Source: Necropsobacter rosorum (lineage in GTDB: Bacteria > Pseudomonadota > Gammaproteobacteria > Enterobacterales > Pasteurellaceae). From it: a stretch of DNA of 64,000 nt. A program made the translations under genes and the position numbers. The notes below the pieces were generated by a model. That model was not told the origin of the DNA, did not search any database, and saw nothing but the letters and a program-made list of their open reading frames with translations. This document shows positions 9,768 to 20,868 of the stretch, one piece after another. Location: positions 1-64,000 of the forward strand of contig CCMQ01000008.1 in the NCBI GenBank assembly GCA_000751835.1, read 5' to 3'. The first letter of the stretch is position 1. Each line of letters begins with the position of its first letter.

Positions 9768-10883
9768 TCAGGACGGCGAAAAAAACGCGCCCAAACCGAC
9801 CGCACTTTGTGCGCCGGTGACACTCGGCAGATTGCCGGCTAATCCGTTGCGATAGCGATACGCCAGCCACGCGAACGCCGCGGCTTCCACATAATCGACA
9901 TCCAGACCGTACTCCGTGGTGGTCGCCACCGTCCAATCGGGCAGCGCCTGTTTAAACCGCGCCATCAATAACGGATTTTTCGCCCCGCCGCCGCAAACCA
10001 GCAACCGGCAAGGCAGCGCAGTTTGCCGGCGGATTGCCGATAACGATTGCAGCGTGCTTTGCAACGTAAATTCCAGCAACGTGGCCTGCACATCACAAGG
10101 CGAAAGTGCGGTGTGTTTTTGCCGTTTTTCGGCCAGCCACGCCGCATTAAACAATTCGCGGCCGGTGCTTTTCGGCGGCGGCAGCGCAAAATAAGGGTCG
10201 TCCAGTAAATCCTGCAGCAGCGCGGCGTTTACCTGCCCGCTTTGCGCCCAGCGGCCGTTTTCATCATAGGGTTTGCCCAAATGGCGCTCAATCCAATCGT
10301 CCATCAGTGCGTTGCCCGGCCCGGTGTCATAGCCGATCACCGGCTGGCCGGGAATTAATACCGAAATATTACTGATCCCGCCGATATTCAGCACCACCGT
10401 TACCCGCTCCGACGTGCCGAACAGGCCCTGATGAAATGCCGGCACCAACGGGGCGCCCTGCCCGCCGTAAGCCATATCTTTGCGCCGGAAATCCCCGATA
10501 ACCGCAATGCCGGTTTTGGCCGCCAGCAGATTCATATCGCCAAGCTGCATGGTAAACGGGTACGGCCCCTGCGGGGCGTGCCAGACGGTCTGCCCGTGGC
10601 AGCCTATCGCCTGAATATCCCGCGCCGATAACCGTTGACGGCGCAGAAAATCGTTGACGCACTCGGCATAAAGCAATGCCAACTGATGATCGAGTTCGCC
10701 GAGGTGTTGCAGTGAAGTTTGTCCCGTACGCAAAAGTGCGGTCAGTTTTGTGCGAATTTCCTGCGGCATCGGGGTAAACGCCGCGGCAATCAGCCTTGAG
10801 CTGCCGGCGCTGAAATCCATCAGCGCCAGATCGACGCCGTCCAGACTGGTGCCGGACATTATGCCGAGATAATAATTATTCAT
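9768..10883 (-). CDS. anmK: Anhydro-N-acetylmuramic acid kinase
   Basis: Hydrolyses and phosphorylates 1,6-anhydro-MurNAc to MurNAc 6-phosphate with ATP, the step before MurQ. 371 residues of the ASKHA superfamily: N-terminal phosphate loop [14 protein letters not shown] (near 10-23), [13 protein letters not shown] in the middle and [11 protein letters not shown] as the sugar-binding region. It is the first gene of the anmK-murQ operon and divergent from glmU across 105 bp. Three uptake sequences lie within it (9799, 10104, 10734). Confidence 0.97.
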   Translation of the reverse strand: MNNYYLGIMSGTSLDGVDLALMDFSAGSSRLIAAAFTPMPQEIRTKLTALLRTGQTSLQHLGELDHQLALLYAECVNDFLRRQRLSARDIQAIGCHGQTVWHAPQGPYPFTMQLGDMNLLAAKTGIAVIGDFRRKDMAYGGQGAPLVPAFHQGLFGTSERVTVVLNIGGISNISVLIPGQPVIGYDTGPGNALMDDWIERHLGKPYDENGRWAQSGQVNAALLQDLLDDPYFALPPPKSTGRELFNAAWLAEKRQKHTALSPCDVQATLLEFTLQSTLQSLSAIRRQTALPCRLLVCGGGAKNPLLMARFKQALPDWTVATTTEYGLDVDYVEAAAFAWLAYRYRNGLAGNLPSVTGAQSAVGLGAFFSPS

Positions 10884-10988
10884 ACCGGTTCATCCTGCTG
10901 CTCATCATGAAACTGTTGATCGTTTTATTTAATCCGCTTTCTATTATAAAATAACGCTGATTTTTTACAGCATATAAAGAGAATTTCT

Positions 10989-12353
10989 ATGAAAAAACTG
11001 AGCGTCGTTATTCTGGCTGCGGGCAAAGGCACCCGCATGTATTCCGATTTGCCGAAGGTTCTGCACAAAATCGCCGGCAAACCGATGGTCAAACATGTGA
11101 TTGATACGGTCAAAAAACTGCATGCGGACAAAATTCATCTGATTTACGGTCACGGCGGTGACATCATGCGGGCGTATTTGCAGGACGAACCGGTAAACTG
11201 GGTGCTACAGGCCGAGCAGCTGGGTACCGGACACGCCATGCAGCAGGCCGCGCCGTTTTTTGCCGATGACGAAAATATCCTGATGTTATACGGTGACGGC
11301 CCGCTGATCACGCCGGAAACGCTGCAAAACCTCATCGCCGCCAAACCGGAAGGCGGCATTGCGCTGCTGACGGTTAATCTGCAGGATCCGACCGGTTACG
11401 GGCGTATTATCCGGCACGATGGCAACGTGGTGGCCATTGTCGAACAAAAAGACGCCGACGCGGAACAGCGCAAAATTACTGAAGTGAATACCGGCGTGAT
11501 GGTTTCCGACGGAGCGAGTTTCAAAAAATGGCTGGCGCGCCTGCATAACAATAACGCGCAGGGCGAATACTACATGACCGATGTGATCGGGCTGGCGAAT
11601 CAGGACGGCTGTCAAGTGGCGGCGGTGCAGGCGACGGATATCATGGAAGTGGAAGGCGCCAATAACCGCCTGCAGCTGGCGGCGCTGGAGCGCTATTATC
11701 AGCGTAAACAGGCGGAAAAACTATTGCTCGCCGGGGTCATGCTGGCGGATCCGGCGCGTTTTGATTTACGCGGTGAGCTGATTCACGGTAAAGATGTGGA
11801 AATCGATGTGAATGTGATTATCGAGGGCAAAGTTACGCTCGGCGATCGCGTGCGGATCGGAGCGGGCTGCGTGCTGAAAAACTGCGACATCGGCGACGAT
11901 GTGGAAATCAAACCGTATTCCGTGTTCGAAGATGCGGTGGTCGGCCGACAGGCGCAAATCGGCCCGTTTTCGCGTTTGCGTCCGGGTGCCGAACTGGCGG
12001 CGCAAACCCATGTGGGCAATTTTGTGGAAATTAAAAAATCCCGCGTTGGCGAAGGCTCTAAAGTGAATCATTTAACCTATGTGGGCGATGCGGAAATCGG
12101 GCGCGATTGCAATATCGGCGCCGGAGTGATCACCTGTAACTACGACGGTGCGAATAAATTTAAAACTCTGATCGGCGATAATGTGTTCGTCGGTTCCGAC
12201 GTGCAGCTGGTGGCACCGGTCAGCGTGGCGGACGGCGCCACCATCGGCGCGGGTTCCACCATTACCCGTGATGTCGCCAAAGACGAACTGGTGATGAGCC
12301 GTGTGCCGCAGCGCCACATTCAGGGCTGGCAACGTCCGAGTAAGAAAAAATAA
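10989..12353 (+). CDS. glmU: Bifunctional UDP-GlcNAc pyrophosphorylase / glucosamine-1-phosphate acetyltransferase
   Basis: Makes UDP-GlcNAc for peptidoglycan and LPS. 454 residues: the N-terminal uridylyltransferase has [18 protein letters not shown] (about 9-26), and the C-terminal half is a left-handed beta-helix of hexapeptide repeats ending with the acetyltransferase site ([19 protein letters not shown]). Its divergence from anmK-murQ puts amino-sugar recycling and UDP-GlcNAc synthesis side by side. Identity is secure. Confidence 0.98.
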   Translation: MKKLSVVILAAGKGTRMYSDLPKVLHKIAGKPMVKHVIDTVKKLHADKIHLIYGHGGDIMRAYLQDEPVNWVLQAEQLGTGHAMQQAAPFFADDENILMLYGDGPLITPETLQNLIAAKPEGGIALLTVNLQDPTGYGRIIRHDGNVVAIVEQKDADAEQRKITEVNTGVMVSDGASFKKWLARLHNNNAQGEYYMTDVIGLANQDGCQVAAVQATDIMEVEGANNRLQLAALERYYQRKQAEKLLLAGVMLADPARFDLRGELIHGKDVEIDVNVIIEGKVTLGDRVRIGAGCVLKNCDIGDDVEIKPYSVFEDAVVGRQAQIGPFSRLRPGAELAAQTHVGNFVEIKKSRVGEGSKVNHLTYVGDAEIGRDCNIGAGVITCNYDGANKFKTLIGDNVFVGSDVQLVAPVSVADGATIGAGSTITRDVAKDELVMSRVPQRHIQGWQRPSKKK

Positions 12354-12365
12354 TCCCTTGCCGAC

Positions 12366-12394
12366 CGCCGCACCCTAAAGTGCGGTGCGTTTTG
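12366..12394 (+). terminator. Terminator built from an inverted uptake-sequence pair after glmU
   Basis: CCGCAC (12368-12373) pairs with GTGCGG (12380-12385) across a 6-nt loop, with a short T-run after. The right arm is a full uptake sequence (12378-12386). Pairs like this commonly serve as terminators in Pasteurellaceae. Confidence 0.6.
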
Positions 12395-12487
12395 GCAAGG
12401 TTTTGCGCAACCTGCGTAAATTTTAGCGATTGCGGCGCCATGGGTGCTGGAATCACTTTTTATCATTGACGTTTATAAGGAAAATTT

Positions 12488-13393
12488 ATGACTGCTGAAG
12501 CAAATAACACGCCGGAAATTGATATTCAGGCGCAAACCGCCGAGCTTATCGACAAAGTACAAACGCTGGATATGAATGCGTTGCTGCACGATTACCTCAT
12601 TCCCTACGGTACCAAACTGCTGCTGGCGCTGCTTATTTACCTCGTGGGTAAATTTCTCGCCCGCTTGTTAAGCCGTCTGCTGGGCAAAGCGGCGTTCCAT
12701 TCCACCAAAGACGAAATGCTGCAAGGATTCGTGCGCTCAATCAGCTATTTTCTCTTCCTGCTGATTGTGGTTATCGCCGCGTTATCGCAACTGGGCATCA
12801 ACACCACCTCACTGGTCGCGTTAATCGGTGCGGCAGGTTTGGCCATCGGTCTGGCATTACAAAATTCATTGCAGAATTTTGCCGCTGGGGTGATGATTTT
12901 AATTTTTAAACCGTTCCGCAAAGGTGATTTTATCGAAACCGGCGGCATCTCCGGTTCGGTGGAACAAATCGGCTTGCTGGTGCTGGAACTGCGCACCGGC
13001 GATAACAAAACCGTGCTGGTGCCGAACGGCAAAGTGTTCGGCGACAGTATTACCAATTATTCCAGCAATCCGACCCGCCGTATTGATTTTGTCTTCGACA
13101 TCGCCTATGAAGCGGATATTGAGCAGGCAAAAGCGCTCGTGGCCGATTGTCTGCACGCCGATGAGCGCATTCTGCAAACGCCGCAGCCGGCGATTGCCGT
13201 CGGTGCGCTTACCGCCAACAGCGTACAGCTGATCGTGCGTCCGTGGGTCAACACCGCAGATTACTGGGGCGTCCACTTTAATATTACGGAAAAAGTGAAA
13301 CTGGCTTTTGACACCGCCGGCATTACAATCCCATACAACCAGCTGGATATTCATCTCGCCGACAACCGCTCGCTTGTAGTGCATAAAAAATAG
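12488..13393 (+). CDS. mscS: Small-conductance mechanosensitive channel, MscS family
   Basis: An inner-membrane channel that opens under hypo-osmotic shock. 301 residues: a polar N-terminus (1-35), three membrane segments, and the pore helix TM3 with the Gly/Ala pattern GAAGLAIGLALQNSLQNFAA (about 117-136), followed by the cytoplasmic beta and alpha/beta domains. Size and layout match E. coli MscS. It has an AAGGAAA ribosome site. It is transcribed alone towards ppx. Confidence 0.93.
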   Translation: MTAEANNTPEIDIQAQTAELIDKVQTLDMNALLHDYLIPYGTKLLLALLIYLVGKFLARLLSRLLGKAAFHSTKDEMLQGFVRSISYFLFLLIVVIAALSQLGINTTSLVALIGAAGLAIGLALQNSLQNFAAGVMILIFKPFRKGDFIETGGISGSVEQIGLLVLELRTGDNKTVLVPNGKVFGDSITNYSSNPTRRIDFVFDIAYEADIEQAKALVADCLHADERILQTPQPAIAVGALTANSVQLIVRPWVNTADYWGVHFNITEKVKLAFDTAGITIPYNQLDIHLADNRSLVVHKK

Positions 13394-13438
13394 GTATATC
13401 GCGCACGAAAGTGCGGTCATTTTTTTACAAGAAAAAGC

Positions 13439-13474
13439 AAGCAATCCTCGCCCTAAAGCGGGGATTGCTTTAAA
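13439..13474. terminator. Bidirectional terminator between mscS and ppx
   Basis: AAGCAATCC-type stem with its complement GGATTGCTT around a short GC stem and CTAAA loop, with A-rich and T-rich flanks. It lies between convergent genes and just covers the ppx stop. Confidence 0.75.
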
Positions 13475-15014
13475 AGGCCAGCTCTAATCCCAATTCCTGC
13501 AGCAATCCCTGTTCGATAAGCAGTTCGTTTTTTATCAACGGATTGCGTGCCAGATAGCCGGGCGAGAACGTCAGTTTCCAGCGGGTTAAAGTGCGGTCGG
13601 TTTTCAGTTTGATTTGCTCGGTGGTTTCCGTCGCCTGACGGGATTTATTCAAAATTACGGCCAAACGCAGCAGGCGAACCAGCGCCAGCACGTCCTGCTC
13701 GGCATAACGGGCGAATTTGGCCAGATCCGTCGCTTTGAACGCATTGATCTGATAGCGCACCAGCGTCGCCAGTAAACGCTGCTGTTCTTTATCAAAGCCC
13801 GGCAGTTCCACATTCTGTAAAATATAAGCGGAATGTTTTTGCACGCCTTTGTGGTTGATCACAATACCTACTTCATGCAAGCGCGCCGCCCAAAGCAGAA
13901 TATCTTTCATTTCGGCGGCGCATTGAGTTTGCTGCCATGCCTTGTAACGCTCGCATAACAGCTGCGCCGTTGCAGACACCCGCGCTGATTGCGCCTGATC
14001 CAGATTAAATTGTTCCGCCAGACCTGAGGCGGTACGCTGGCGGATATCGCTGACCTGAAAATTCTTTTCCAGACTATACATCACCCCTTCGCGCAGGGCG
14101 CCGTCGGAATAACGCATTGTCTGAATCGCGAAGGTTTCAAATACCGCCGTTAAAATCGCCAGCCCGGGCACAAACACATCGGCCCGATCGTCGTTTAAGC
14201 CGGGCAGGCGCAGACCGTCGAAATGCGAAGCCTGCAGCACTTTTTCCGTCAGCTGCGCCAGACGCTGTGCGGTGATCACGCCGTTCGGATCATAATTTGC
14301 CATAATGACCTGATAAACCGTTTTGATGGTCCCCGATGATCCCAGCACCGATTGCCAGCCCAGATGACGGTATTCAAAGGCCAAATCTTCAATTTTATTC
14401 AGCGCACTTTGTTTGGCCCGCTGAAAATTGTCCGCCGAAATTTCGCCGTTCAGAAAAAACTTCTTGGCAAAACTGACACAGCCCATATGCCGGCTTTCGG
14501 CGATTAACGGGGTGAAATTGTCACCGATGATCATTTCGGTGGAACCGCCGCCGATATCCACCACGAATTTACGCCCGGTTTCCGGCTGAGTATGTGACAC
14601 GCCGGCATAAATCGTTTTCGCTTCGGTCTGTCCGGTAATAATGTTGATAGGATAAGGAAACACCTGTCGCGCCTGCGCTAAAAACTCCGCTTTATTGACC
14701 GCACTGCGTAAGGTGTAAGTGCCCACCACATTGACGTTTTCCGGCTTAAATCCCTGTAGCCGCTCGGCAAACAGCGCCAGACAATTCACACCGCGGCTGA
14801 TCGCCGCCTGACTTAATACATTGTGTTCATCCAGCCCTTCCGCCAGCTGCACTTTCTGTTTTAAGCGCGACAGCACCTGAATCGAGCCGTTGATAATCCG
14901 CGCCACAATCATATGAAAACTGTTGGAGCCCAAATCAATCGCTGCGATTTCACGCACTTCACCGCGGTGATGGGCAAACGCGGTGGCTTTTGCAATTAAA
15001 TTTTCGTTATTCAT
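13470..15014 (-). CDS. ppx: Exopolyphosphatase / pppGpp phosphohydrolase family (Ppx/GppA)
   Basis: Degrades inorganic polyphosphate and/or pppGpp. 514 residues; the ASKHA phosphate-binding motifs are IAAIDLGSNSFHMIVAR (near 23-39) and VVDIGGGSTEM (near 151-161), followed by a C-terminal HD-like domain (WAARLHEVGI). The length is closer to E. coli Ppx (about 513) than GppA (about 494), but one enzyme may cover both roles. It starts 8 bp after tamB, so tamA-tamB-ppx are probably co-transcribed. Confidence 0.87.
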   Translation of the reverse strand: MNNENLIAKATAFAHHRGEVREIAAIDLGSNSFHMIVARIINGSIQVLSRLKQKVQLAEGLDEHNVLSQAAISRGVNCLALFAERLQGFKPENVNVVGTYTLRSAVNKAEFLAQARQVFPYPINIITGQTEAKTIYAGVSHTQPETGRKFVVDIGGGSTEMIIGDNFTPLIAESRHMGCVSFAKKFFLNGEISADNFQRAKQSALNKIEDLAFEYRHLGWQSVLGSSGTIKTVYQVIMANYDPNGVITAQRLAQLTEKVLQASHFDGLRLPGLNDDRADVFVPGLAILTAVFETFAIQTMRYSDGALREGVMYSLEKNFQVSDIRQRTASGLAEQFNLDQAQSARVSATAQLLCERYKAWQQTQCAAEMKDILLWAARLHEVGIVINHKGVQKHSAYILQNVELPGFDKEQQRLLATLVRYQINAFKATDLAKFARYAEQDVLALVRLLRLAVILNKSRQATETTEQIKLKTDRTLTRWKLTFSPGYLARNPLIKNELLIEQGLLQELGLELAF

Positions 15015-15022
15015 AAGATTGC

Positions 15023-18000
15023 CTAAAATTCAAACTGGTAAAGGAGATCCACGGCCTGATTCACACCGGAAACCGATTGTAAATACAGCTGTGACATAAG
15101 TTTATAACGTACCGTAAATTCCGCCAGTCCGTCAAATACCCCGACGCCATATTTCACTTGCAAACGCGGAGTAATGTTGCCGCTGACCACCACTTTCGAG
15201 CTGTCACCTACGCCCTGCGTGCCTAAATTGAGATCCTGAATGCCGAACGCCTCGCCGATGCCGCCCACCAGTTTACCGCTTTTCGCCAGCCCCATACCCA
15301 GCAGCGCCACGCCGATAGAACCGCCGGAACCGCTTTCGCCGCTGTTTTCCAACGAACGCCCGGTCAACAGATAAGACAGCGCCTGATCCTGCGACATACT
15401 CGGTTCGGAAAAGACCGTGACGGTCGGCGCATCCGCAATGCCGATCACCTTCACCCCGGCAATCACGTTGCTGTTTTCCATCGCCGTCGGATTACGAATC
15501 GCTTCAATATTCAACATCGGCTGCGACGGCATACCGGAGAAGCTGATTTGTCCCTTACGGATGATCAGATCCTGTCCGAACGAGGCATAACGGCCGTTTT
15601 TCAGGTTAATTTGCCCGAATAATCCCAGCTTGCCCTTATCCTGCTGTACCGACAGCAAACCGTTTAAATCGGTATTCAGCCCGTAAGCGTTTAAATTCAC
15701 ATCATCGCCGATCTGAATTTTCAAATCGGAACGAATCAGCATTCCGCTGCGGGTTTCCGCGTTCAGCTGTCTGGCGGTGAGTTTATCCTTGGTTTTATCC
15801 GGGCCGTCGAGGATCACCTCGTCTTCGCTGACTGATACCGCGCTGTCCGGCAGGCTTTCAATCGCAATTCGCGCCCACGGCACATCCACCAGACCGGACA
15901 GTTCCAGCAATTTCGGCGTGGCTTTCATTTCCACATCCGGGCTGACCACCAGCTTCGCCATCGACGGAATATTGACCTTAAACCGATCCGCTTTGGCCTG
16001 TACGCGGGTTTCCCATTGCGCCAAATCTTTCCAGCTGGCTTCGCCGTGAATATCCAGCCGGCTGTCCGGCGTCTGCAGGCGACCTTGCAGGGTGGAGCTT
16101 CTGCCGTGAAATGCAATATCGATGCCGCTGTCTTTAATATCAAACGGCAGCGACTTCATCACCGCATTTAACCCTTTGACATTAAAGGTGCCGTTGATCA
16201 GCGGTGCGTTCAAATCACCGCCGAATGTCAGGGCGGCGACAATTTCCCCGCCGAGGCTTTCTCCGCCGGATAACAACTGGTTAGCCAGATTCAGATTAAG
16301 CTGCCGGATATTCAACGAACCGCCGAGGCTGCGACTGCCGGTTAAATCCTGCAATTTCAGATCAGTGCTGATACTGCCCTGATTTTGAATACTGATGTCG
16401 GATTTCACCCCCAGATTATTATTTTGCAACTCCGCGTTGACCGTTAATTTCGGCACCGCCAGCCGGAAAGTGCGGTAATCGATTTTATGCGCCAGCGCTA
16501 AATCGTTGCCGTCCAGCTGAAGATTGAGCTGCATCGGTTTATCCGTAAACCAAGCGACCTTACCGCTGCTGTGCAGTTGTCCTTTCAGCAGCTCCTGTTC
16601 AATCAGTCGGTTCACCAGATCCAGATTCAGCTTTTTCAGTTCAAAGGCGATGTCACCCTTTGCCCCCGCATTAAAGGCCTGCGGGAAACAAAACAGAATA
16701 TCCGGATTCGTCCAGCAATGTGCGGACACATTCACCTGCATCGCCCGGTTGTCATAATTCAGATTAACGTTGTGATCGGTTTTCCAGCCGCCCACTGGCG
16801 AATGAATGTCAATATTGCTCAGCACGCCTTTCCACACCTGCGAAGTGCGGTCGAAACTGCCGCTTAAATGCAAATTTGCCGCCGCCGGTTCGCCTTGCGA
16901 CTGTAATTGCAGGCTGTGATTTTTTTCATCGCCGCCGGCGGTAAGCTGCGCGTTGCTGATATGGATGTCATTGTAACTAAAACCGTTCAGCGCCAATGTC
17001 ATGTTGCCCTGAATCATGTTTTCCGCGCTGAGCCTGCCTTGCAGGGTGAAATTATTCAGATTCATATCCTGAAAACGGATATGATTGCCGACCAAATCCA
17101 TATTCACATTCGGCTCGCGAATATCGCCCGTCAGCGCTGCCGTGCCTTTCAGCGAGGCCGCTAAACCGGGCAGCAAACCGCGTAAATCAGGAGCATTAAC
17201 GGTCAGGGCTAAATCCGACTGCCGGCTTAACTGACCTTGCAGCGCGATGTTATTGTCACCGTAATTCAGCAGCAAATCCGGAACATCCAGCAGTTTATCC
17301 TGACTGGCACTCAGTCGCCCCTTCAGGCTCAGCGCACGCTGTGACAGCGAACCGTGCAGATTCAACTCCGGCAGCTCAACCGACCACTGTTCGCCGCTGA
17401 CCTGTCCGTTGCTTTGGATATTGCCGGAAACGACCGCCGGCATAGTACGCCAGTATTCCCCCACATTCATATTGGAGAAAGCCAGCTCTGTTTGCCATTG
17501 TACCCCTTGCCGCCAATCCGCCTTGCCTTGCAGGCTGGTGCTGCCGTTCAGCGCATTTAGCTGCAATTTTTCAATCTGCAAATGAGATAATCCTCCGTTC
17601 AGCGCACCGTCGATCTGTGTTTTCGGCGCGCCCATACCGGCGATACCGGCGGTTAAATTCGCTTGATAGCTGAGCAGATCACCGTTGACAGTCAGCGCGA
17701 AATCGTTGATTTTCAATGGATCCTGCGCTTTTTTATCAAACGGATACTGCAACTTCTGGCTGCTCAGATTGAGTGTAAACGGGGTTTTCGGTTCGTTAAG
17801 CGCTACTTTCGCGCTAAACAGCGCCGAGGCGGCACCTTGAGTTTGCACGGAAAGTGCGGTCTGTTTTTTCAGATTTCCGCTCAATTCAAGCCGGATATGA
17901 CTGTCCGGCAATAGCAGCTGATGGTTCTGCATCTCAGCGTGAATATCCGTTTGAATCAGAAAATCCAGCGGGAAATCACCGTCTAATCGCATATTTCCCT

Positions 18001-18964
18001 GCCCTTGCAGAGTGCCCAGCGAGCTTTCTATCCGCAATGTCTGTAATGCAACCGCATAGCCCGTGGCATCGGCCTGCACCTGAAGCAGCGGCACGCTGAC
18101 CTGCTGCACCGCATCGCCGATTTCATGCCGGTAAACCCAGTTTTTGCCCTGAATATCCTGAATGTGCATATCAAAAGGTAATTCGACCGTCACCAGCTCC
18201 GCCAACAACGGCGGCGTCAGGCGCTGTTCCAGTTCATCCCAGTTAAGCGCGTGATGTTCGGTTTGTGCCTCCGGCGCGCTCTGTGCCACGGTTTTCGTCA
18301 CTGCGGTTTCAACAATTTCGGCTTTGCTGACCTTGGTTTCCACCGATAAGTCATCAATGCGGGTCGGCAGTAACGTGAAACCGCTGTCATTATTTAATTC
18401 CAGCGCGGTATGAAACTGTTCCAGCGCGATCTGCGTGTTGTCCACATTCACGCTCAGATTGGTCACATCAACCCGGCGCACCGACACGGCGACCGGCAGC
18501 GTAATACGCTGCATCGGCGTATTATCCTGCACCTTTTCTTCCGTCGGCGGCAGAGCGGCGGTATCCACCTGAATCTGGCCGCCGCTGACGCTTAACTCCT
18601 CCACACAAATCCGCGCTTGCAGCAAACAGCCCAGATCCAGCTGTAGGCGCGCCCGTTCAATCAGACTGTCAACGCCCTGCGACTGAAAACGGAGATTTTT
18701 CAGCACCAACCCGTCCTGCAAGCCGCCTTCAATCTCTTCAATGGCAAGGCTATCCATGAATTTATCGACCATCCGGAGCGCATTTCGCTGGCCGGCATCG
18801 GTCGCTAACGCGGCGAGTAAGCCAAAAACACTACAAAAAACTACCGCACTTCCGATACACAGTATTCGCTTGCAGCGCTTTCTTTTGCCTGTTTTCGCTG
18901 CGCTCTCCGCCGTTTCGTCGCCTTTTTGCGCGCGCTTGTCCTGTTCTTCGATTTGTTCTGTCAT
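15023..18964 (-). CDS. tamB: Translocation and assembly module inner-membrane subunit TamB
   Basis: A very long AsmA-like protein that bridges the periplasm between inner membrane and TamA. It helps insert beta-barrel outer-membrane proteins and is implicated in phospholipid transport. 1313 residues: a charged cytoplasmic N-terminus, one membrane anchor (ILCIGSAVVFCSVFGLLAAL, near 34-53), a long beta-rich groove and the conserved C-terminal TamB/DUF490 domain ending in an aromatic-terminated strand (LLYQFEF). The stop-start distance to tamA is short. Five uptake sequences lie between 16468 and 18851 or beside it. Confidence 0.95.
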   Translation of the reverse strand: MTEQIEEQDKRAQKGDETAESAAKTGKRKRCKRILCIGSAVVFCSVFGLLAALATDAGQRNALRMVDKFMDSLAIEEIEGGLQDGLVLKNLRFQSQGVDSLIERARLQLDLGCLLQARICVEELSVSGGQIQVDTAALPPTEEKVQDNTPMQRITLPVAVSVRRVDVTNLSVNVDNTQIALEQFHTALELNNDSGFTLLPTRIDDLSVETKVSKAEIVETAVTKTVAQSAPEAQTEHHALNWDELEQRLTPPLLAELVTVELPFDMHIQDIQGKNWVYRHEIGDAVQQVSVPLLQVQADATGYAVALQTLRIESSLGTLQGQGNMRLDGDFPLDFLIQTDIHAEMQNHQLLLPDSHIRLELSGNLKKQTALSVQTQGAASALFSAKVALNEPKTPFTLNLSSQKLQYPFDKKAQDPLKINDFALTVNGDLLSYQANLTAGIAGMGAPKTQIDGALNGGLSHLQIEKLQLNALNGSTSLQGKADWRQGVQWQTELAFSNMNVGEYWRTMPAVVSGNIQSNGQVSGEQWSVELPELNLHGSLSQRALSLKGRLSASQDKLLDVPDLLLNYGDNNIALQGQLSRQSDLALTVNAPDLRGLLPGLAASLKGTAALTGDIREPNVNMDLVGNHIRFQDMNLNNFTLQGRLSAENMIQGNMTLALNGFSYNDIHISNAQLTAGGDEKNHSLQLQSQGEPAAANLHLSGSFDRTSQVWKGVLSNIDIHSPVGGWKTDHNVNLNYDNRAMQVNVSAHCWTNPDILFCFPQAFNAGAKGDIAFELKKLNLDLVNRLIEQELLKGQLHSSGKVAWFTDKPMQLNLQLDGNDLALAHKIDYRTFRLAVPKLTVNAELQNNNLGVKSDISIQNQGSISTDLKLQDLTGSRSLGGSLNIRQLNLNLANQLLSGGESLGGEIVAALTFGGDLNAPLINGTFNVKGLNAVMKSLPFDIKDSGIDIAFHGRSSTLQGRLQTPDSRLDIHGEASWKDLAQWETRVQAKADRFKVNIPSMAKLVVSPDVEMKATPKLLELSGLVDVPWARIAIESLPDSAVSVSEDEVILDGPDKTKDKLTARQLNAETRSGMLIRSDLKIQIGDDVNLNAYGLNTDLNGLLSVQQDKGKLGLFGQINLKNGRYASFGQDLIIRKGQISFSGMPSQPMLNIEAIRNPTAMENSNVIAGVKVIGIADAPTVTVFSEPSMSQDQALSYLLTGRSLENSGESGSGGSIGVALLGMGLAKSGKLVGGIGEAFGIQDLNLGTQGVGDSSKVVVSGNITPRLQVKYGVGVFDGLAEFTVRYKLMSQLYLQSVSGVNQAVDLLYQFEF

Positions 18965-18976
18965 GCCGCAACCCGT

Positions 18977-20734
18977 TTATAATTCCGAACCTAATCCGAT
19001 ATAAAACTGAATATTTTTGCTGTCATCTTTATCGCGTACCGGAGTGGCGATATCCAGCTTAATCGCCCCGACCGGCGATGCCCAGCGTACGCCGAAGCCG
19101 GCGCCATAACGCAGCTCGCCGGTACTGAACGCGTTGGCGGCCAATCCGGTATCGGCAAAGGTGGCCAGCCACCAGCCGTCATACACCTGATATTGGTATT
19201 CCAGCGAGCCGGTGGCCAGCCGTGAAGCGCCGACGAGTTTCCCCGCCGCGTCTTTCGGTGAAATTTTTTTATAGCCGTAACCGCGCACACTGCGATCGCC
19301 GCCGGCAAAAAAACGCAGTGCGGGCGGAATTTTATTAATATTCGCCGTATGCAGCCAGCCGACTTCGGCGCGGGCCACAATGCGGTGATTGTCCGCATAT
19401 GTGCGGATCCACGCCGTCGATGCCTGAATTTTCAGGAAGTTGACATCCGACAGCCACATCTTTTGTCCGATATCGACCGTAATCCGCTGCGAATCGCCCC
19501 AAGTGGGAAACAGCCCGCCCTGCAACCGGGTACGCGAGGCCGATGCGGTGGGATACAGTAAAAATGTGGTATCCGATACGCTGGCCTGGGTAAAGGAATC
19601 ATAACGCATGCGCAGCCCCAGAGAATGCTGCCAGCCGGTCGGGCGGTTCCAGTAACGCAGGGCGGCAAAGGTGGCCGCCGTGGTATCGGTATCATTATCG
19701 TTTTCCCGTTCAAAACCGGTCGAAAATTCATAATAATATTTCAGCGGATTTTTCAGCAGCGGCATTTTATAAGTGGCTTCCAGCGTCTGCTTGGGAGCGG
19801 ATAAATACAGATTAGTATGAAAACTATGTCCGCGGTCGTTGATCCAAGGTTTGGTCCAGCCGAACTGAAAGCGCGGCCCCACATCGGAAGAATAGCCGAT
19901 CCCCACGTCCATCGCATTTTTCTTGCGCGGATACAGCAGCACATCCACATCGACCACTTTTTTCGTTTCGTCCAGCGTCGGCTGCAGCAAGACGGAGCTG
20001 AACCAGTTAGAAGACGTATAATCGTTGGTCAGTGCGGATAATTCGTTGATGGAATAGGGATCGCCCGGTTTAATCTGCATAATATTGCGCAGATAATCCT
20101 CACGGATCTGCGAACGGGCAAAGGTAAAGCGGCCGAAACGATAACGTTCGCCGCTGTCGAATACGATTTTCCACCATGCCTGATCGGTGGACGGTTTGAC
20201 TTCCAGACGCGCCTGTTCAAATTCGGCGTCAAAATAGCCGCGTCCCTGCGCAAGGGATTGCAGGCTGCTTTTATAACCGTCATAAACCGAGTGATACAGC
20301 ATATCGCCTTTTTTCGGTAGTTTTTTATCCAGCGCACGAAAGGCGTCATCCTCTGCCGCCTGTCCGAGCAGCGTAATCTCGGTGGCCTCAATTAACACCG
20401 GTTTGCCGGCGTTGACATCCGCCACCAGCAGCGGGCGTTTGCCACCCGATTTTGCCGGCTGCAACGAGAAATCAATCTGCACATTATAATAACCGTACAC
20501 CCGCAGGGCTTTGTTGATCGCCTCCCGCACCAATTGCTGATAACGTTCGGAACCGTCGGCTTCTTCTTTATCAATCATGGCGGTATAAATATCGACGTTT
20601 TCGATCGCCTTAACCCCTTTTACCCCGATGACCTTCAGGTCAACCGTCTGTTCGGCAAACGCGGACAAACCGAGCGCACAACAGGCACATAGCACGGCAA
20701 AACGGGCCGTTAAAAACTTTTTATCGTGATTCAT
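18977..20734 (-). CDS. tamA: Autotransporter assembly factor TamA (Omp85 family)
   Basis: Outer-membrane partner of TamB. The ATG at 20734 gives 585 residues with a Sec signal ([20 protein letters not shown], cleavage after AFA). A GTG five codons upstream is in frame, but the ATG has the better GGGGA ribosome site. POTRA domains fill roughly the first 250 residues; the C-terminal 16-strand barrel carries the Omp85 motif [14 protein letters not shown] near 475-488. It sits directly before tamB, as in other gamma-proteobacteria. Confidence 0.94.
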   Translation of the reverse strand: MNHDKKFLTARFAVLCACCALGLSAFAEQTVDLKVIGVKGVKAIENVDIYTAMIDKEEADGSERYQQLVREAINKALRVYGYYNVQIDFSLQPAKSGGKRPLLVADVNAGKPVLIEATEITLLGQAAEDDAFRALDKKLPKKGDMLYHSVYDGYKSSLQSLAQGRGYFDAEFEQARLEVKPSTDQAWWKIVFDSGERYRFGRFTFARSQIREDYLRNIMQIKPGDPYSINELSALTNDYTSSNWFSSVLLQPTLDETKKVVDVDVLLYPRKKNAMDVGIGYSSDVGPRFQFGWTKPWINDRGHSFHTNLYLSAPKQTLEATYKMPLLKNPLKYYYEFSTGFERENDNDTDTTAATFAALRYWNRPTGWQHSLGLRMRYDSFTQASVSDTTFLLYPTASASRTRLQGGLFPTWGDSQRITVDIGQKMWLSDVNFLKIQASTAWIRTYADNHRIVARAEVGWLHTANINKIPPALRFFAGGDRSVRGYGYKKISPKDAAGKLVGASRLATGSLEYQYQVYDGWWLATFADTGLAANAFSTGELRYGAGFGVRWASPVGAIKLDIATPVRDKDDSKNIQFYIGLGSEL

Positions 20735-20821
20735 AAATTCCCCAAGCACAAGTTGCCCCTAGTTTACTTTTAAGATCAAGGGTTAGCAATGCAAAGTGCG
20801 GTCGGTTTTACGATAATTTAC

Positions 20822-20852
20822 ATAAAAAAACAGCCGGTAAATCACCGGCTGT
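20822..20852 (-). terminator. Terminator of narP
   Basis: ACAGCCGGT pairs with ACCGGCTGT around AAATC. Read on the minus strand it ends in a T-run (the A-run at 20824-20830). It separates cyaA-narP from tamA. Confidence 0.85.
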
Positions 20853-20868
20853 GGCATCAGGATCACAT